This document shows positions 1 through 11,637 of a stretch of DNA of 64,000 nucleotides, in pieces (positions within the stretch are counted from its first letter, which is position 1; each line of letters begins with the position of its first letter). Under the pieces are notes generated by a model. The model was not told the origin of the DNA and searched no databases. It saw only the letters and a program-made list of their open reading frames with translations. Source of the stretch: Chelonoidis abingdonii (lineage: Eukaryota; Chordata; Testudines; Testudinidae); the NCBI RefSeq assembly GCF_003597395.2, contig NC_133770.1:26355647-26419646 (forward strand), in the 5' to 3' direction. The translations under genes were made by a program, and so were the position numbers.

Positions 1-1994
1 TCTACATACATCTCTCTCCTCTCAGAAGTCAATGCAAAAAGCCAACATGCATGATAAATGGACTATAGTCTCCACTGAGGCAAAAGATATTGAAGATTCT
101 GCCCAGAGATCTGACTGATGGCTGCAGTGGTTGCACATATTAATTTCTATGCAATTACAAAATAATGCAAATTATTCTTCCAATTGCCAGCGTTTCTTAC
201 GGTAACAATGGCTGCCAGTTACCACAGCTGTGAAGACAATGCATGTCATCACTATAGCTGTCAAATACCAAATTTAACACCTGTTTGCTAGTATTGAGGG
301 TGTGCAGCATGGGCCATAGGATAATTGCTTTACTTAGGATGAGATGGGAGGGGGGACCCTTTGGAATGAAAGTCTGTATACATTCCAATTATATATATTT
401 CCCTGCTCACTCCTCATTTTTCTACTGCATTTTTCCTCCCTTAGCCACTGGCATTAGTGCTGCATGCTGATAAGATGATATTTCGCTCAACTTAGCCAGG
501 TAGTCTCTGCAAGGTATTTAATGTGGGATCTGCAACACTTGACCTAGGTTTGTGCATGTTATTTTCAGGTCAGGTAGCCCACCTGAAATGCCTAATTTTT
601 GACATCTGCACATACCAGCTGGTAATGAGTATTTGGATTCCTAACATCTCTAGTTTTTAATCTCTTACATTAGACTTGTTAATAAGGATAGATGGAAAGC
701 AGGTGTGGTAGTGGTTGAAGGGGTTATTGGCAGACATAATAGCTTCAACTATTGTTTTAAGCTTTTTCTCTCCCTGCACAGTTTGTTCTTATTGCAGCTG
801 TTGATTGCAGCTAAACTGGGAGTGTATAGCTTTTCCATTTTCTTTACTATTTACAAATCTAAATCACTGGATGGAAAACCACCAGGATTCAATCACGTTT
901 TTGTTAAATGTAAATAAAAAAGTGAACATTCAAAGTGAAGCATTGCAGCTGCTCTGTGTTAACCACAACCTTAATCCCTCCAAAGGTATAATCCAGAGGT
1001 GACTGGGAGCCAGCAGTTCCTGTGTTCTAATTCAGGCTCTAGTATTTATACTTTCCAAAGACTGGGGCAGAGAGTTTAGGGTGAAATTTGTCCCTATGCA
1101 GAGGGCCAGCACAAGAACCACGCACCACTTTATTTACAAGCAACACTTCAACTGTGTAAAGTTAGATTTACTTACACCACTATTTGCAAATGGTGGGCTA
1201 TGTTCTCTGCTGGTGCATGGTGGTGCAGTTCCATTAAAATCAATTGACTTAAACAGTGCTATGTTTCAATTTACACCCGAAGAGAACTTGACGCAGTAAC
1301 AGTGTACTCCTGGGCCAGATTTTCAGAGGAGTTGAGCTCCCATTTCAACCAAAGTGAGGAATGAGGGTGCATGTTGGATGCTGAACTCTTTTGAAGATCT
1401 ATCCACAAGTTGTAGAGCTGATGCTGCTGGATGCTGAGTGCTTCTAAAAATCTGTCCCTTATTTAGGTGCAAACATGGGAAAGGAGTTCTTTTGAAAATC
1501 TAGCCCTAATTGTGACTGCTGAGTGCTTGAAAATCTGGCCCAACCAACATAGACACCACCTTCTTCTATTCATAGTATGCAAATGTACCTTCATTTGTCC
1601 CCAGACTTGGGAGCCTGGACTGAGGCTGTTTGATGGGTTGTGGGCCCTTCTTACACTTCTTAGGTATGCTTCTTCAGCCATGCTGGGTAGAGAGGAGGAA
1701 CATCACCCACAGCCAGATTGGGAGGAATGATGGCTTTGTAAAGCATGCTGAGCCAAATTCTTCACCCACGCATCCCAATGATTTAAATGGGGCTGTCTGG
1801 GTGTAACTGAGAGCAGAGCCTGGCTCAATGATTACAGAAAAGATAGGGGAATATCTGTACTGTGAAATTTGCTATACCTGTAAAAGAGGCATAGCTAGTA
1901 TTCCTTCAAGTATAGTCATGCCAGCGCTGGGGAGCCATGACCCAAGCACTGCCTTATGCAGACACACATTTGGAGGGCCATTTGTACTTCTGGC
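1..1994. other. unique DNA, no gene seen
   Basis: No coding region with splice signals, RNA gene or young repeat was recognised. Around 1340-1540 a short phrase resembling GCTGAGTGCTTGAAAATCTG recurs in degenerate form about three times, which suggests a very old internally repetitive element. Near 1220-1255 there is a weak form of the CATTGACTT motif that recurs across the window. Confidence 0.5.
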
Positions 1995-2827
1995 TGTCAT
2001 AAATAAATAGCTAAGGGTTAATGTTTCTTTCACCTGTAAAGGGTTAACAAAGAGAACCAAACACCTGACCAGAGGACCAATCAGGAAACCGGATTTTTCA
2101 AAGCTCAGGGGAGGGAATTTTTTGGGTCTGTGTCTTTTTCTGGCTCTCAGCTATGAGAGGGGATCTTTTCTTTCTTTCTATCTTCAAGCTTCTAATCTTC
2201 GTTTTCCGTTTGTAAAGTACAAAGGTAGCAAAAAGTATATGTCTTTTAAAATTGTTTTGACTATATTTGCATCTGTATTCTGGCTGTGGAGTCTTTATGT
2301 TATTTGCTATAAGTATTTAATTGTAAAGGTGTTTTTCCCTTTTCTATTGTTTTTCATTTCTATAAGTTGAAGCCCTGTATTTAACATCTAGGTTACAGAG
2401 AACTGTTCTCTATTCTTTTCTTTCTTTTATTTTATTAAAGTTTTGCTTTTTAAGACCTGTTGATTTCTTTTTCTAGTTGACCACCAGGAAATTGGTGGAG
2501 AAGGAAAGACAGGGGGAGGGGAAAAGCTGCTCTCTGTGTTTACTTTTTGTAGTGCCAGGCGGGAGAAGCTACGGGGAAGAAAGATAAATCTTTTCTGTTT
2601 CCTTGTCTTTGGGGTTTGGTCTTTTGTGGAAGAGAGGAGACTACTTCTTGGTATTGTAATGTAAGAGGTTGCATCGTCACTCTCAGGTTAGCTCAGAGAG
2701 GAAATTCTGGTGGGAGAGGTGGGGGGGAAATGGTTTATTTCCTTTGTTATAGACTCAGAGCCTCTGAGTCTTGGGGTCCCAGGGAAAGTTTTTGGGGACC
2801 AGAGTGAGCCAGACACTGGAAATTCTT
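1995..2827 (+). repeat. ERV long terminal repeat, plus strand
   Basis: The segment opens with TGTCATAAATA and runs to a TTGGTGGTGGCAGC box at 2826-2839 that looks like the start of a retroviral primer-binding region. A candidate ATTAAA polyadenylation signal lies at 2434-2439 in a T-rich stretch. An inverted copy sits at 36738-37457 and matches it over the CACCTGTAAAGGGTTAAC-type 5' part, the AATCAGGAAACCG-type part and the GGTCCCAGGGAAAG-type 3' part. I recognise the layout from turtle genomes as an ERV LTR. It holds no gene. The 5' end is supported by the match to the second copy; the 3' end is uncertain by about 15 bases. Confidence 0.7.
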
Positions 2828-2980
2828 GGTGGTGGCAGCAAATCAATCTAAGCTGGTAAAAGCTTAGAGAGTTCATGCAGGTACCCAGATTTTGGACGCT
2901 AAGGTTAGATTTTGGAATGCTTATAATACAGGCAATACTAGTTGCTCCATTTCTCCCTAGCCTTGTATCCCTGGGGCTCA
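2828..2980 (+). repeat. ERV leader fragment after the LTR
   Basis: Directly after the LTR comes TGGTGGCAGC (2830-2839), similar to primer-binding regions of vertebrate ERVs, followed by about 140 bases of untranslated-leader-like sequence (AAGCTGGTAAAAGCTTAG and onward). It stops at the 3' end of a minus-strand CR1 near 2981. No gag, pol or env follows, so this is a truncated provirus end rather than a clean solo LTR. The primer tRNA was not determined. Confidence 0.55.
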
Positions 2981-3372
2981 AATTATAGAATCATATGACT
3001 GGAAGGACCTTGAGAGGTCATAGTTCAGTCCCCTGTACTCATGTAGGACTAAGTTTATCTAGACCATCTCTGACAGATTGTCCAACCTGCTCTTAAAAAT
3101 CTCCAATGATGGAGATTCTACACCTCCATAGGCAATTTATTCCAGTGCTTACCACCTGAGAGTTAGGAGTTTTCCTAATGTCCAACTATAACCTCCCTTG
3201 CTGCAATTTAGATCATTGTTCTGTCCTATTCTCAGAGCTTAAGAAGAAATTTTTCTCCTCCTCCTTGTAAAACCTTTTACATACTTGAAAACATCATCAT
3301 GTCCCCCTCAGTCTTCTCTTTCCAGACCAAAACAACCCATTTTTTCAATCTTCATAGTCATATTTTCTAGAC
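2981..3372 (-). repeat. CR1 LINE, 3' part, minus strand
   Basis: Reading the minus strand, the element ends at the typical CR1 tail; on the plus strand it appears as ATTATAGAATCATATGACTGG followed by AAGGACCTTGAGAGGTCAT. This part holds the 3' UTR and the degenerate C-terminal codons of ORF2. It is interrupted exactly at 3372 by a hAT element and resumes at 4538. The same CR1 type is found at 13273-14724, which aligns along its length. Confidence 0.85.
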
Positions 3373-4529
3373 CAGGGGTTGGCAACCTGTGGCACACGTG
3401 CCAAAGGCGGCACATGAGCGATTTTTACTGCACGCTGCTGTCAGCGAGGTCCCAGTCGCTGGCCCCACTCAGCCTGCTGTCGGCCTGGTGGAATGGAACC
3501 CCTGGCCAGCAGCAGATAGTGGGCTGACAGCCAGGACCCCGGCTGGTAGGATTTGGTGGATGGAACCCCAGACTGGCAGCGGGCTCAGCTGCTCAGCCCG
3601 TCACCAGTCTGGGGTTCTGTCCGCTGACCCTGCCTAGCCCGTGCCTGGCTGGAGTTCTGGCCGCCAGCCCCTTGCAGTTGGGGTCTCGGCGCAGGCCCCG
3701 GTCAGCCCGCTGCTGGCCTGAGTGAACGGAGGCCCAGCCGACAGCAACTGAGTGTGGCTGCGGCGGACCTTGGCTGGAGGCTGGTGGACAGATCCCAGCC
3801 AGGCAGCGGTCTGAGCTGCTCATCCAGCTGCCGGTCTGGGGTTCTGGCCGCCAGCCCTTGCAGTGGGGTCCTGGCCTCCACCCGCTCAGCTGCTGCTGGC
3901 CTGGAAACCAGCCACCGCGCCTACTCCCCTTGCTGCTGGTCCAGGGTTCCAGCTGCTTGGCAGCGTGCTGAGTGGGCCGGCGGCCAGGACTTTCTCAGCC
4001 CTCTGCCAGCCTGGGGTACCAGCGACAGCCCAGGCTCTGGTTCTGGCCTGGTCCCAGCGTTCTGCAGCCCTTGTAAAAAATTACTACAATTAGCTTAAAA
4101 ACTTGAAACTTAAAACGGAACACTTTTGTATATTACAGTAATGTTAAAAATGCTATAATGTTATAATACTAGCTTTGATGAAACAAAGTAGTTGTATTAT
4201 GTGTCTATGCTTAATTGTGTTTTTGATAATTTACCTTCTATAAAAAACCTCCAGCGTCTGGTGTCTGCACCTCCAGAAGGCATCTCGCACCCCAGGTTAA
4301 GAACCATGCTAAACTGATAAGATCTGTATTTTAATTTATTTTAAATGAAGCTTCTTAAACATTTTAAAAACCTTGTTTACTTTACATACAACAATAGTAT
4401 TTATATATATAGATTTATAGAGAGAGACCTTCTAAAAACATTAAAATTGTATTACTGGCACGCGAAACCTTAAATCAGAGTGAATGAATGAAGATTTGGC
4501 ACACTACTTCTGAAGGTTGTCGACCAATG
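3373..4529. mobile_element. non-autonomous hAT element, GC-rich core
   Basis: Terminal inverted repeats are CAGGGGTTGGCAACC on the left and, degenerate, AAGGTTGTCGACCAATG on the right. The element is flanked by a perfect 8-bp target-site duplication TTCTAGAC (3365-3372 and 4530-4537), which is diagnostic of the hAT superfamily. The core at about 3400-4070 is strongly GC-rich with loosely repeated CTGGGGTTC/CAGCC/GCTGCT words; the right quarter is AT-rich. No transposase is encoded. A related tip is at 22446-22523 and a short related element at 5507-5819. Open frames across the GC-rich core are composition artefacts. Confidence 0.9.
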
Positions 4530-4537
4530 TTCTAGAC

Positions 4538-5380
4538 ATTTAATCTTTTTTTTTGTCTTCTCCAGACTTTTTCCAGTTTGCCCAGTCTTTCCTGAATTTG
4601 GCACCCAGAACTGAACACAATACCAGCTGAGGCCTATTCATCACGGAGTAGAGCGGAAGAATTACTTCTCATGTCTTGCTTATAACACTCCTGCTAATAC
4701 ATCCACACAATGATGTTCGCATTTTTTGCAACAGTGTTACACTGTTTACTCATATTTAGCTTGTTAATCCACTATGACCCATAGCTCTTTCCACAGTACT
4801 CCTTCCTAGGCCACGTCATTTCCCATTTGGTATGTGTGCAACTGATTGTTCCTTCCTAAGTGGAGTACTTTGCATTTGTCCTTATTGAATTTCATCCTAT
4901 TTACTTCAGACCATTTTTCCAGTTTGTCCAGATCATTTTTAATTTTAATTCTATCCTACAAAGCACTTGAAACCCCTCCCAGTTTGGTATCATCCGCAAA
5001 CCTTATAAGTGTACTCTCTATGTCATTATCTAAATCGTTGATGAATATATTGAACAGAACCGGACCCAACATTAATTCCTGTGGGACCCCAGTCATTATA
5101 CCCTTCCAGCATGAATGTAAACCACTGATAACTACTCTCTGGGAATGGTTTTCCAACCAGTTATGCACCCACCTTTATAGTAGCTCCATCTAGGTTGCAT
5201 TTCCCAAGTTTGTTTATGAGATAGTCATGCGAGACAGTATCAAAAGCTTTACTGAAGTTAAGATATATCATGTCTACCACTTCCCCCCTAGCCACAAGAC
5301 TTATTACCCTGTAAAAGAAAGCTATCAGGTTAGTTTGACACTATTTGTTCTTGACAAATCCATGTTGACTGTTTCACTTG
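4538..5380 (-). repeat. CR1 LINE continued (ORF2 RT part), minus strand
   Basis: This continues the element interrupted at 3372. It carries reverse-transcriptase codons on the minus strand and ends near 5380, where it abuts the tip of a palindromic hAT element. A partner fragment covering the same CR1 segment lies at 49188-49505. Confidence 0.85.
4956..5168 (-). pseudogene. CR1 ORF2 reverse transcriptase fragment
   Basis: A minus-strand frame of about 70 codons reads like the palm of a CR1 reverse transcriptase. It begins around a WLENHSQRVV-type segment, then GVPQ...[14 protein letters not shown], then FADDTKLGG with the catalytic Asp pair intact. In an active element this domain would copy the LINE RNA at a nicked target. 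Here the frame is closed on both sides and the 5' part of the element is absent, so it is a dead remnant. Confidence 0.8.
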
Positions 5381-5496
5381 GTATTCTCTTCTTTAACAGT
5401 ATGAGTAAGACTGCAACTAATTGTGATTAATTTTTTTATTAAAATTATTTTTTTGAGTTAATCTCATGAGTTACATGTGATTAACTGACAGCCCTA
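5381..5496. mobile_element. terminal fragment of palindromic hAT family
   Basis: The sequence GGTATTCTCTTCTTTAACAG leads into repeated TGTGATTAATTTTTTT blocks and ends with GACAGCCCTAAT. The same end occurs in inverted form at the left of the larger element at 45516 (AGGGCTGTCAAGCG). Only about 116 bases are left here, joined directly to CR1 sequence. Confidence 0.7.
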
Positions 5497-5506
5497 ATAT
5501 TTAGAT

Positions 5507-5819
5507 CAGGGGTCGGCAACCTTTCAGAAGTGATGTGCCGAATCTTCATTTATTCACTTTAATTTAAGGTTTCACGTGCCAGCAATACATTTTACCATTT
5601 TTAGAAGGTCTCTTTCTATAAAAGTCTATAATATATAACTAAACTATTGTTGTATGTAAAGTAAATAAGGCTTTAAAAGTGTTTAAGAAGCTTCATTTAA
5701 AGTTAAATTAAAATGCAGAGGCCCCTAGACTTGTGGCCAGGACCCGGGCAGTGTGAGTGCCACTGAAAACCAGCTCGCGTGCTGCCTTCTGCACCCATGC
5801 CACAGGTTGCCTACCCCTG
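5507..5819. mobile_element. short non-autonomous hAT element
   Basis: It begins CAGGGGTCGGCAACCTTTC and ends GGTTGCCTACCCCTG, forming good terminal inverted repeats. The flanks ATTTAGAT (5499-5506) and ATTTAGAA (5820-5827) match at 7 of 8 bases, as expected for an older hAT target-site duplication. The left 200 bases are AT-rich and resemble, inverted, the right end of the 3373-4529 element; a short GC-rich part lies near the right end. No coding capacity. Confidence 0.85.
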
Positions 5820-5827
5820 ATTTAGAA

Positions 5828-8338
5828 AATAAAAGATATCCTGAATAAACCAGGGTGGCCTCTTGCTTTACTTCCTATCTTTCCTACACAGTGGGATAGT
5901 TTGCTCTTGTTTGCTCTTAATTCCTCTTTGAAAAACTTCCAAGTTTTCCCTCTTAGACTTGCTTTTCCTTAGACTTGCTTCCCATGGAATCTTACCTACC
6001 AACCTATGGATCCCACTTGCACATGTGCACTCTGGGAAGCTGAAGAAGGATTTCCTGTCCTTCATTTTGACTCCAGTTAAATGGCCATAATTTGGCCCCT
6101 ATGGTATATGCACACATACGATATGATATCTATATCTTCTAGGGCTAGTTTCACATCTGCAAAGTAAATTTCTAAGTAGCAGAGGGAAAAGTGACCAAAA
6201 ACTTCTAATAATCATGTTTCTTTAACATTTCTCTCCTTCTCTTTTTTAACTGAAAAACAAGATTTTGTCTTATACTTGTTAGTTCATTCATTCTCTCGGG
6301 ATTTTTTAAATATCATTTAAAAAAACAACAACAAACAAAGAATCTTACTGTCTATCTTCTCTAGATTTCAGACAAATATTTTTCCCATGCTTATTGAATA
6401 GTTCTGCCTCAATTTTAATCCTACTCTTTCCTCTCCTCCCTATGTAATTTAATCTAGCCTAGTCCAGTACTAGTTCTCAGCCCTCGTTTTTATATCATGC
6501 TTCTTATTAATTAATCAAAATCCTACACACTTGACAGTAGATTGTTCCACTATTAATCTGGCACCTTATTTTGAATGTGATGTGTAGGAATATGAAGACA
6601 TGCCACACAGAAGTTACCACAATATTCTGAATCTGCCCATCATGTTGCTGGGTATCAGCAATGAGTGTCTATGTAAACATGTATCCTCTTGCCAGATAGA
6701 TTTTTTGATAGCCATTCACCTTTCTATTTCTGCTGCCTGGCAAAATCTATATGTGCCCTCTCTGGAATACTGAATCAACAAACATGGGTCCACACTTGTT
6801 TGGACAAATTTACAAGCCAAAACACATTTGAAGACAGGTGGGACCTGGTTTTGAGAGGTGCTGGCACCTACAACTTCAGTGGAAGCCAAGGGAAGCTACA
6901 TGTGCTCATCATATCTTTAAATCGAGGCCACAAGTGAAGCAGCACGTTGTGTCCAACTGAAAAAGCAGGAAAAATAGACTATAGAAACCTAAGCTGGCGT
7001 ATGGCCAGAATATTAGAACCAATACTCCTAACTCTTATGATAAGTACTGTGGAACTGAAAACTTTTCTTTTAAAATCTTTTCAACTCCTCCTTCATGCCC
7101 AGTTTAGCTCATGTTTGTTGCGGAAGGAAGTGCTGCTATCTGAATTCTATAAGTAGCTTATTTAAACATGTATCATCAGTACAATCAAAAGTAACCATTT
7201 CAGAAATCTTGCTAATCAGTGCTCTGGATCATGCATCTATACCTCTACACCTGTCTGATATTCCAGAAGTGGCTTGACTGGGGTAACAGGTGGAATTCCA
7301 ATGAGTTTATACTTCTTGATTCATGTATTATTTTGTCAAGTTGTTGACTCTGTAACATTAACTTTTTAACCTTAATTGGAAAGGTATTTCTATGTAACAA
7401 GGATAATCAAAGGCAAAATCAATCTTGCTTCTTATGTAGAGAATTATTCACCTTGCATTTGGTATTTTGCATTATTTAGAGGATACTTGTTTTTCCACAG
7501 CTAATTGAGTCAGTAAGTGATATTTTAGAAGCCTGAGAAGGATATGAAACTTGAAAATAGGGATATGAATGGCACACATCTGAATGGTCATAGGTGAGTT
7601 CAAAGTATCCACTGTGAATAGCTATTGTCTCTTGAGAGAAAAGCCATTTCTTTAGATCAGTGGCATGACATATGTGTCAGAGTGCATCTGATTAGCGCAT
7701 GTGATTTGATGTGATACAACTTGGCAAAACCCATCATATCCAGGATGGAGAATTAGATAGAGGTACCGGTTCAGATGCATCTAGAAAGCAAATTGCTGGA
7801 ACAATACAGTTGCTGGAAGTTGAAGATTTATGTATATCTCAGCAGGAGCTTTATCCAGAGTTGTTGGGAGTCATTTTACTGATAACAGTGGGCTTTGGAG
7901 TCAGCCCTCAGCTAAGCAAACCATCTCTTCTTTGAATCTGGTGCAATTTTGTGAACATAACATAATAAAAGAAAAAATGTGTACATGACAATGGAAAGGA
8001 GGGAGTTAAATATCCTTAAACGCTACCTTACTTATCATCTCTCATTCAGTATGAAAAAGTCCACCCCCACTTCTGATTGGTCCATGATGTCAGCTGCCAT
8101 TTCCCTCTTGTTAAATTTTCTAACAAGCACCTTCAGGCTTTGTTCCATGCTGAGAGGCACTCCCAGTAAACATTCGCAAAAGAAACTCATCTTCCTCCTG
8201 CAAAACCCTCCTGAGAACTCTCCTGTGCTGCGATGACTCCAAAACATGTGACAATGGTGAGGATTACTGGTGTGCTGTCTACTATTGTCTTATGTTTTCT
8301 TGTTCTCCCCCACCGGTCTGTCTCTTGTCTTATACTTA
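5828..8338. other. unique AT-rich DNA, no gene seen
   Basis: I found no repeat boundary, RNA gene or convincing exon. A minus-strand frame at 8035-8247 (about 70 codons) is free of stops but has no recognised motif or splice signals, and I do not call it a gene. Confidence 0.4.
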
Positions 8339-8534
8339 GGTTTTGTCTACATTAGCACTTTTGTTGGCAAAACTTTTGTTGGTCAGGGTGTGGAAACCCA
8401 TTGATATAGCTACTGTTGCTTGTTGGAGGTGGTTTAATTATGCTGGCATAGAGCAGCTACACAGGAGACCATACAGTGGCACAGCTGTACCACTGCAGCT
8501 GTGCCACTGTACGGTCCATAGTGTAGACATAGCC
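8339..8534. mobile_element. MITE with inner perfect hairpin
   Basis: The ends are inverted repeats: GGTTTTGTCTACATTA on the left and TAGTGTAGACATAGCC on the right (13 of 16 positions pair). Inside is a perfect 16-bp inverted repeat TACAGTGGCACAGCTG (8472-8487) with its complement at 8496-8511 and an 8-base loop. The TGTCTACA/TGTAGACA ends link it to the larger MITE at 16237-16959. The target-site duplication is unclear, so the superfamily is left open. Confidence 0.7.
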
Positions 8535-8640
8535 ATAGATTGTAAGTTCTTTTTGGCAGGGACCATCTTTTTATTTTGTCTTTGACAGCAGCCAGCACAA
8601 TAATGTACTGAGCCACAACTAGGGATCCCAGGTGTAATGA
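8535..8640 (+). repeat. SINE tail (MIR-like), plus strand
   Basis: The phrase AGATTGTAAGTTCTTTTTGG, then CAGGGACCATC, then AGCACAATAATGTACTGAG matches the 3' half of the SINE copies at 28085, 39628 and 54985. Only the tail is present, and it starts where the neighbouring MITE ends. Confidence 0.55.
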
Positions 8641-8983
8641 TAATATAAATAATTATGATTAAGAATCAGAAAAATCAAATTTAGCTGAGTGCATTGGTTG
8701 GCCTATATCTGAATGTTGCCAACGAGATAGAGAATAGCTCTGTGAAATTATAGGTCTGATCCCACTGAAGTCATTGTCAAAACTCCCATTCACTTCTGTG
8801 TATATATATGTATATATTCTTTTCACATTTCCAAACAGAGACTTGCCTGTTAGCTGATTATTTTTAATAACCAAATAATAACTAACTATAATATTTATCA
8901 TGACTATGGAAAATGAGGATAGGCAAAATATAATCTTTTGGTGGGAGTTGACAGTGATTTTAATAAACTTTTTAAAAATATGT

Positions 8984-9018
8984 AAATAATAATAATAACA
9001 AATAGTAATAATAATAAC
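8984..9018. repeat. (TAA)n simple repeat
   Basis: An interrupted run of AAT/TAA triplets with two changed units. It lies just left of a MIR-like SINE, whose tails are often A/T-rich. Confidence 0.8.
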
Positions 9019-9033
9019 GATGGTATCTATCTC

Positions 9034-9165
9034 TTATATAGCACTTTTTGTCCATAGATCTCCAAGCGCTTTAAAAAGGAGGTCAGTATCATTACCCCCA
9101 TTCTACAGATGGGGAAACTGGAGCACAGAGAGAGAAAATCACTTGCCCAAGATCATTCAGCAGAC
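9034..9165 (-). repeat. MIR-type SINE, minus strand
   Basis: CCAAGCGCTTTAAAAAGG, CCCCCATTCTACAGATGGGG, AAACTGGAGCACAGAG and CACTTGCCCAAGATCA occur in order. This is the reverse complement of the MIR core and tail, a tRNA-derived core SINE shared by amniotes. Confidence 0.75.
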
Positions 9166-11637
9166 CAACGCTTAAAAATCATTGATTAAACAAGAAAGAA
9201 GATGTTTTGTTTTTTCTCTTTCTCCATTACATTTATGTGGAATGGGAGGGTGTTGGTCATGAAGGCTGTGCGAGGGGAAAGTGAAAGGGCTCAGAAAAGA
9301 AATCCCGCAATGTGAGAAAGGGCAAGTGCATAGTAGGAGTAGGTAACAGAGTGGAGGTAAGTGTGCTTAGTTTCTGAGCCTTTAAAGGGTAAGAACTTAC
9401 AGCACAGCATTGCTGCTGATGAACACTAGTATTTGCTTTTGTGGGTTTTAGGACCATGAGGGAGGGGAAATTGTGAAAAACCATATTTCAGCTGCTTTTT
9501 CTTCTTTGGATAGCAGCACAGTAGGTGTATAGATCTCAAGAATCACTGATCACACAGTCCCAAATTAACTAGTGATTACACTTGTTAATAGAACATTTTG
9601 CCCAGACTAATGTTTCTGTTATGTAAACAATAACATCAGGCCAAGGGAGATAACTCCCCAAATGCCTCTGGACCTTTTCCTTGCTGAAGAAATGCAGCTA
9701 AAGACAATAAACAGGTGGCATCATACAAGTCTATAGTTGGAAACACAAAACCTGCACTGAGCTACAAATCTCTACTAAATCTAGGGCCTTATTCACCACT
9801 CCTGTGCACTACATCTGATCATTTAGACCTCTGCAGTGAGTGCAAAGTGGGTGCAGAATGTTGCTAAAGAGGAATCCTACATGAACGTGCACTGGTGGTT
9901 ATGTTTACACCCGTTTTCAACAGCAATAAATGACTATACCAGGGCAAAGCAGTGCAGAATACTCCTTATGGTCCTAATTGTGCTTCCAGTGGAAGTGAAT
10001 GACAAAACTCTCACTGACTTAATTGGGAGCAGGTTCAGGTTGTGTGGCGGACTAGCTGCTGTTCCTCCAGCTTGATTAGCAATGCTGTGAGCTGGACTTG
10101 GGAGAGAGAGATCACTCACAGTTGCAGCAAAACTTTGAAACACTTGGTTTAATACTTATACATATACAATGAAAGGGTAGGTGGGTTTCACTTACCCAGC
10201 ACTCACAGGAATGATGTGAGTATAAATTAGTTAATGTTTATACAGTGCTTGGAACATGGAAAGTGTTGTGCATACCCGTTGTTTAATTATAAACATGCTT
10301 TTTGGTTTTTTAATATTGTAATTATTTTTAAATGTCGTTTTATCATGTTGATTCAATAATATTCTTTTATATCAAAGTATCAATTATTACTGAATCCAAG
10401 TGAACCTGTTTGTGCAATTCAGTTCAGTGTATTTTACAATGTGTTCATTCCTCCCTGTTTTAAGTGTTCTGATGTAGAGCAAGTTACATCAACGTATTTG
10501 TATTATCTTACCCCTTAGCCTTTGTCTTTTTTTAATTGTAAACTGATGATGGAAAAGGATGTTATGGCCATTCCTATTTGGAGAGACAGAAATGATGGAT
10601 GATAGTGACAGGGAGAATGAGGATGTGTGCTGGATGGCAGTCGACTTTTGTTTAATGGCACAACTTGGTTATTTTAGGGGCCTGGCAACACAACAGAAGT
10701 TTTAATTAATTATTCCATTGAATAAACGTCTGCATAAATTGCAGAGGTTGACTCTGGGCTTATTCTTACTATAAAAATAAAAAGGGGTCTGTTTTCTTTA
10801 CTCACCCCATTGCTTTGCCTAAGTACGAGAATTGCAGATTGAAACTCTTGCAAGTATATCATGTTTGTAAATAGAACTGGTCAAAAAAACACATTGTGTA
10901 TATATATATTTTACAAAAAAATGCTTTTTGAAATGTGTCATTAATTTTTCATCGACCTCTGGAATTTTTAAAAAAAAATTAACTGCTGTGAAAGAGGGTC
11001 AGAACATTGTCCAAGATTCTAATTGAAATTTTGGAAATTAAATAATTTTTAACCAGCTCTGTTTGTAAAGTGTGTGTTGTATCTCCTGGTAGTCCACATA
11101 CAGGATAGCTTCTTTAGCTCAAGTAGCAGCACTCTGTTTTTTTAAGGCTAAATCTTCCAGGTTAAAACCCAAAGCGTCCCTCGGGGAATTGTACATATGT
11201 AAAACAGAAGATCCTATTACTCAAGCTGAAAATTGTAGCTCCTAACTAGAACTATTCCTGCTTGTGAAATTGAGTGAAATAAGGGAAAATTGCTTGGAAG
11301 CTTTTCTCCTTTCTCAAGGGGCAGTGGGAGGACTACAATGCAGGCTCATAAAGAACTCTTCTGCAGAGCCCAAACGTATCCAAAAGCTGAAAGAATAACT
11401 CATACACATTTTCAGTTGCTGGTAGCCTGTCAGAGTTAAAAACCCATCTCTACTTGTGAGGCTTTAGCACCTAATTGATGTTTCCCAATTTGCTGTGCAC
11501 CCCAATAAATGACCTGAAAGTTTGTCAGTCCGGCTCTAAGCGAAGCATCTTCAATGTGTGATTATAGCATTAATTTTGAAGCAAGAAACAGTGAGATGAA
11601 AGATATCTTCAGCCATAAGCCTCTCCAGATGTGTTGT
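9166..11637. other. unique DNA, no gene seen
   Basis: AT-rich sequence without recognised repeats except a weak copy of the recurring CACTGACTTAATTGGGAGCAGG motif near 10008-10033. No exon-like open segment with flanking splice signals was found. Confidence 0.4.

Noticed and set aside
3285..4098. Open frames of 76-114 codons near 3.4-4.1 kb
   Set aside because: They lie across the hAT insertion and CR1 junction; composition artefacts without start context.
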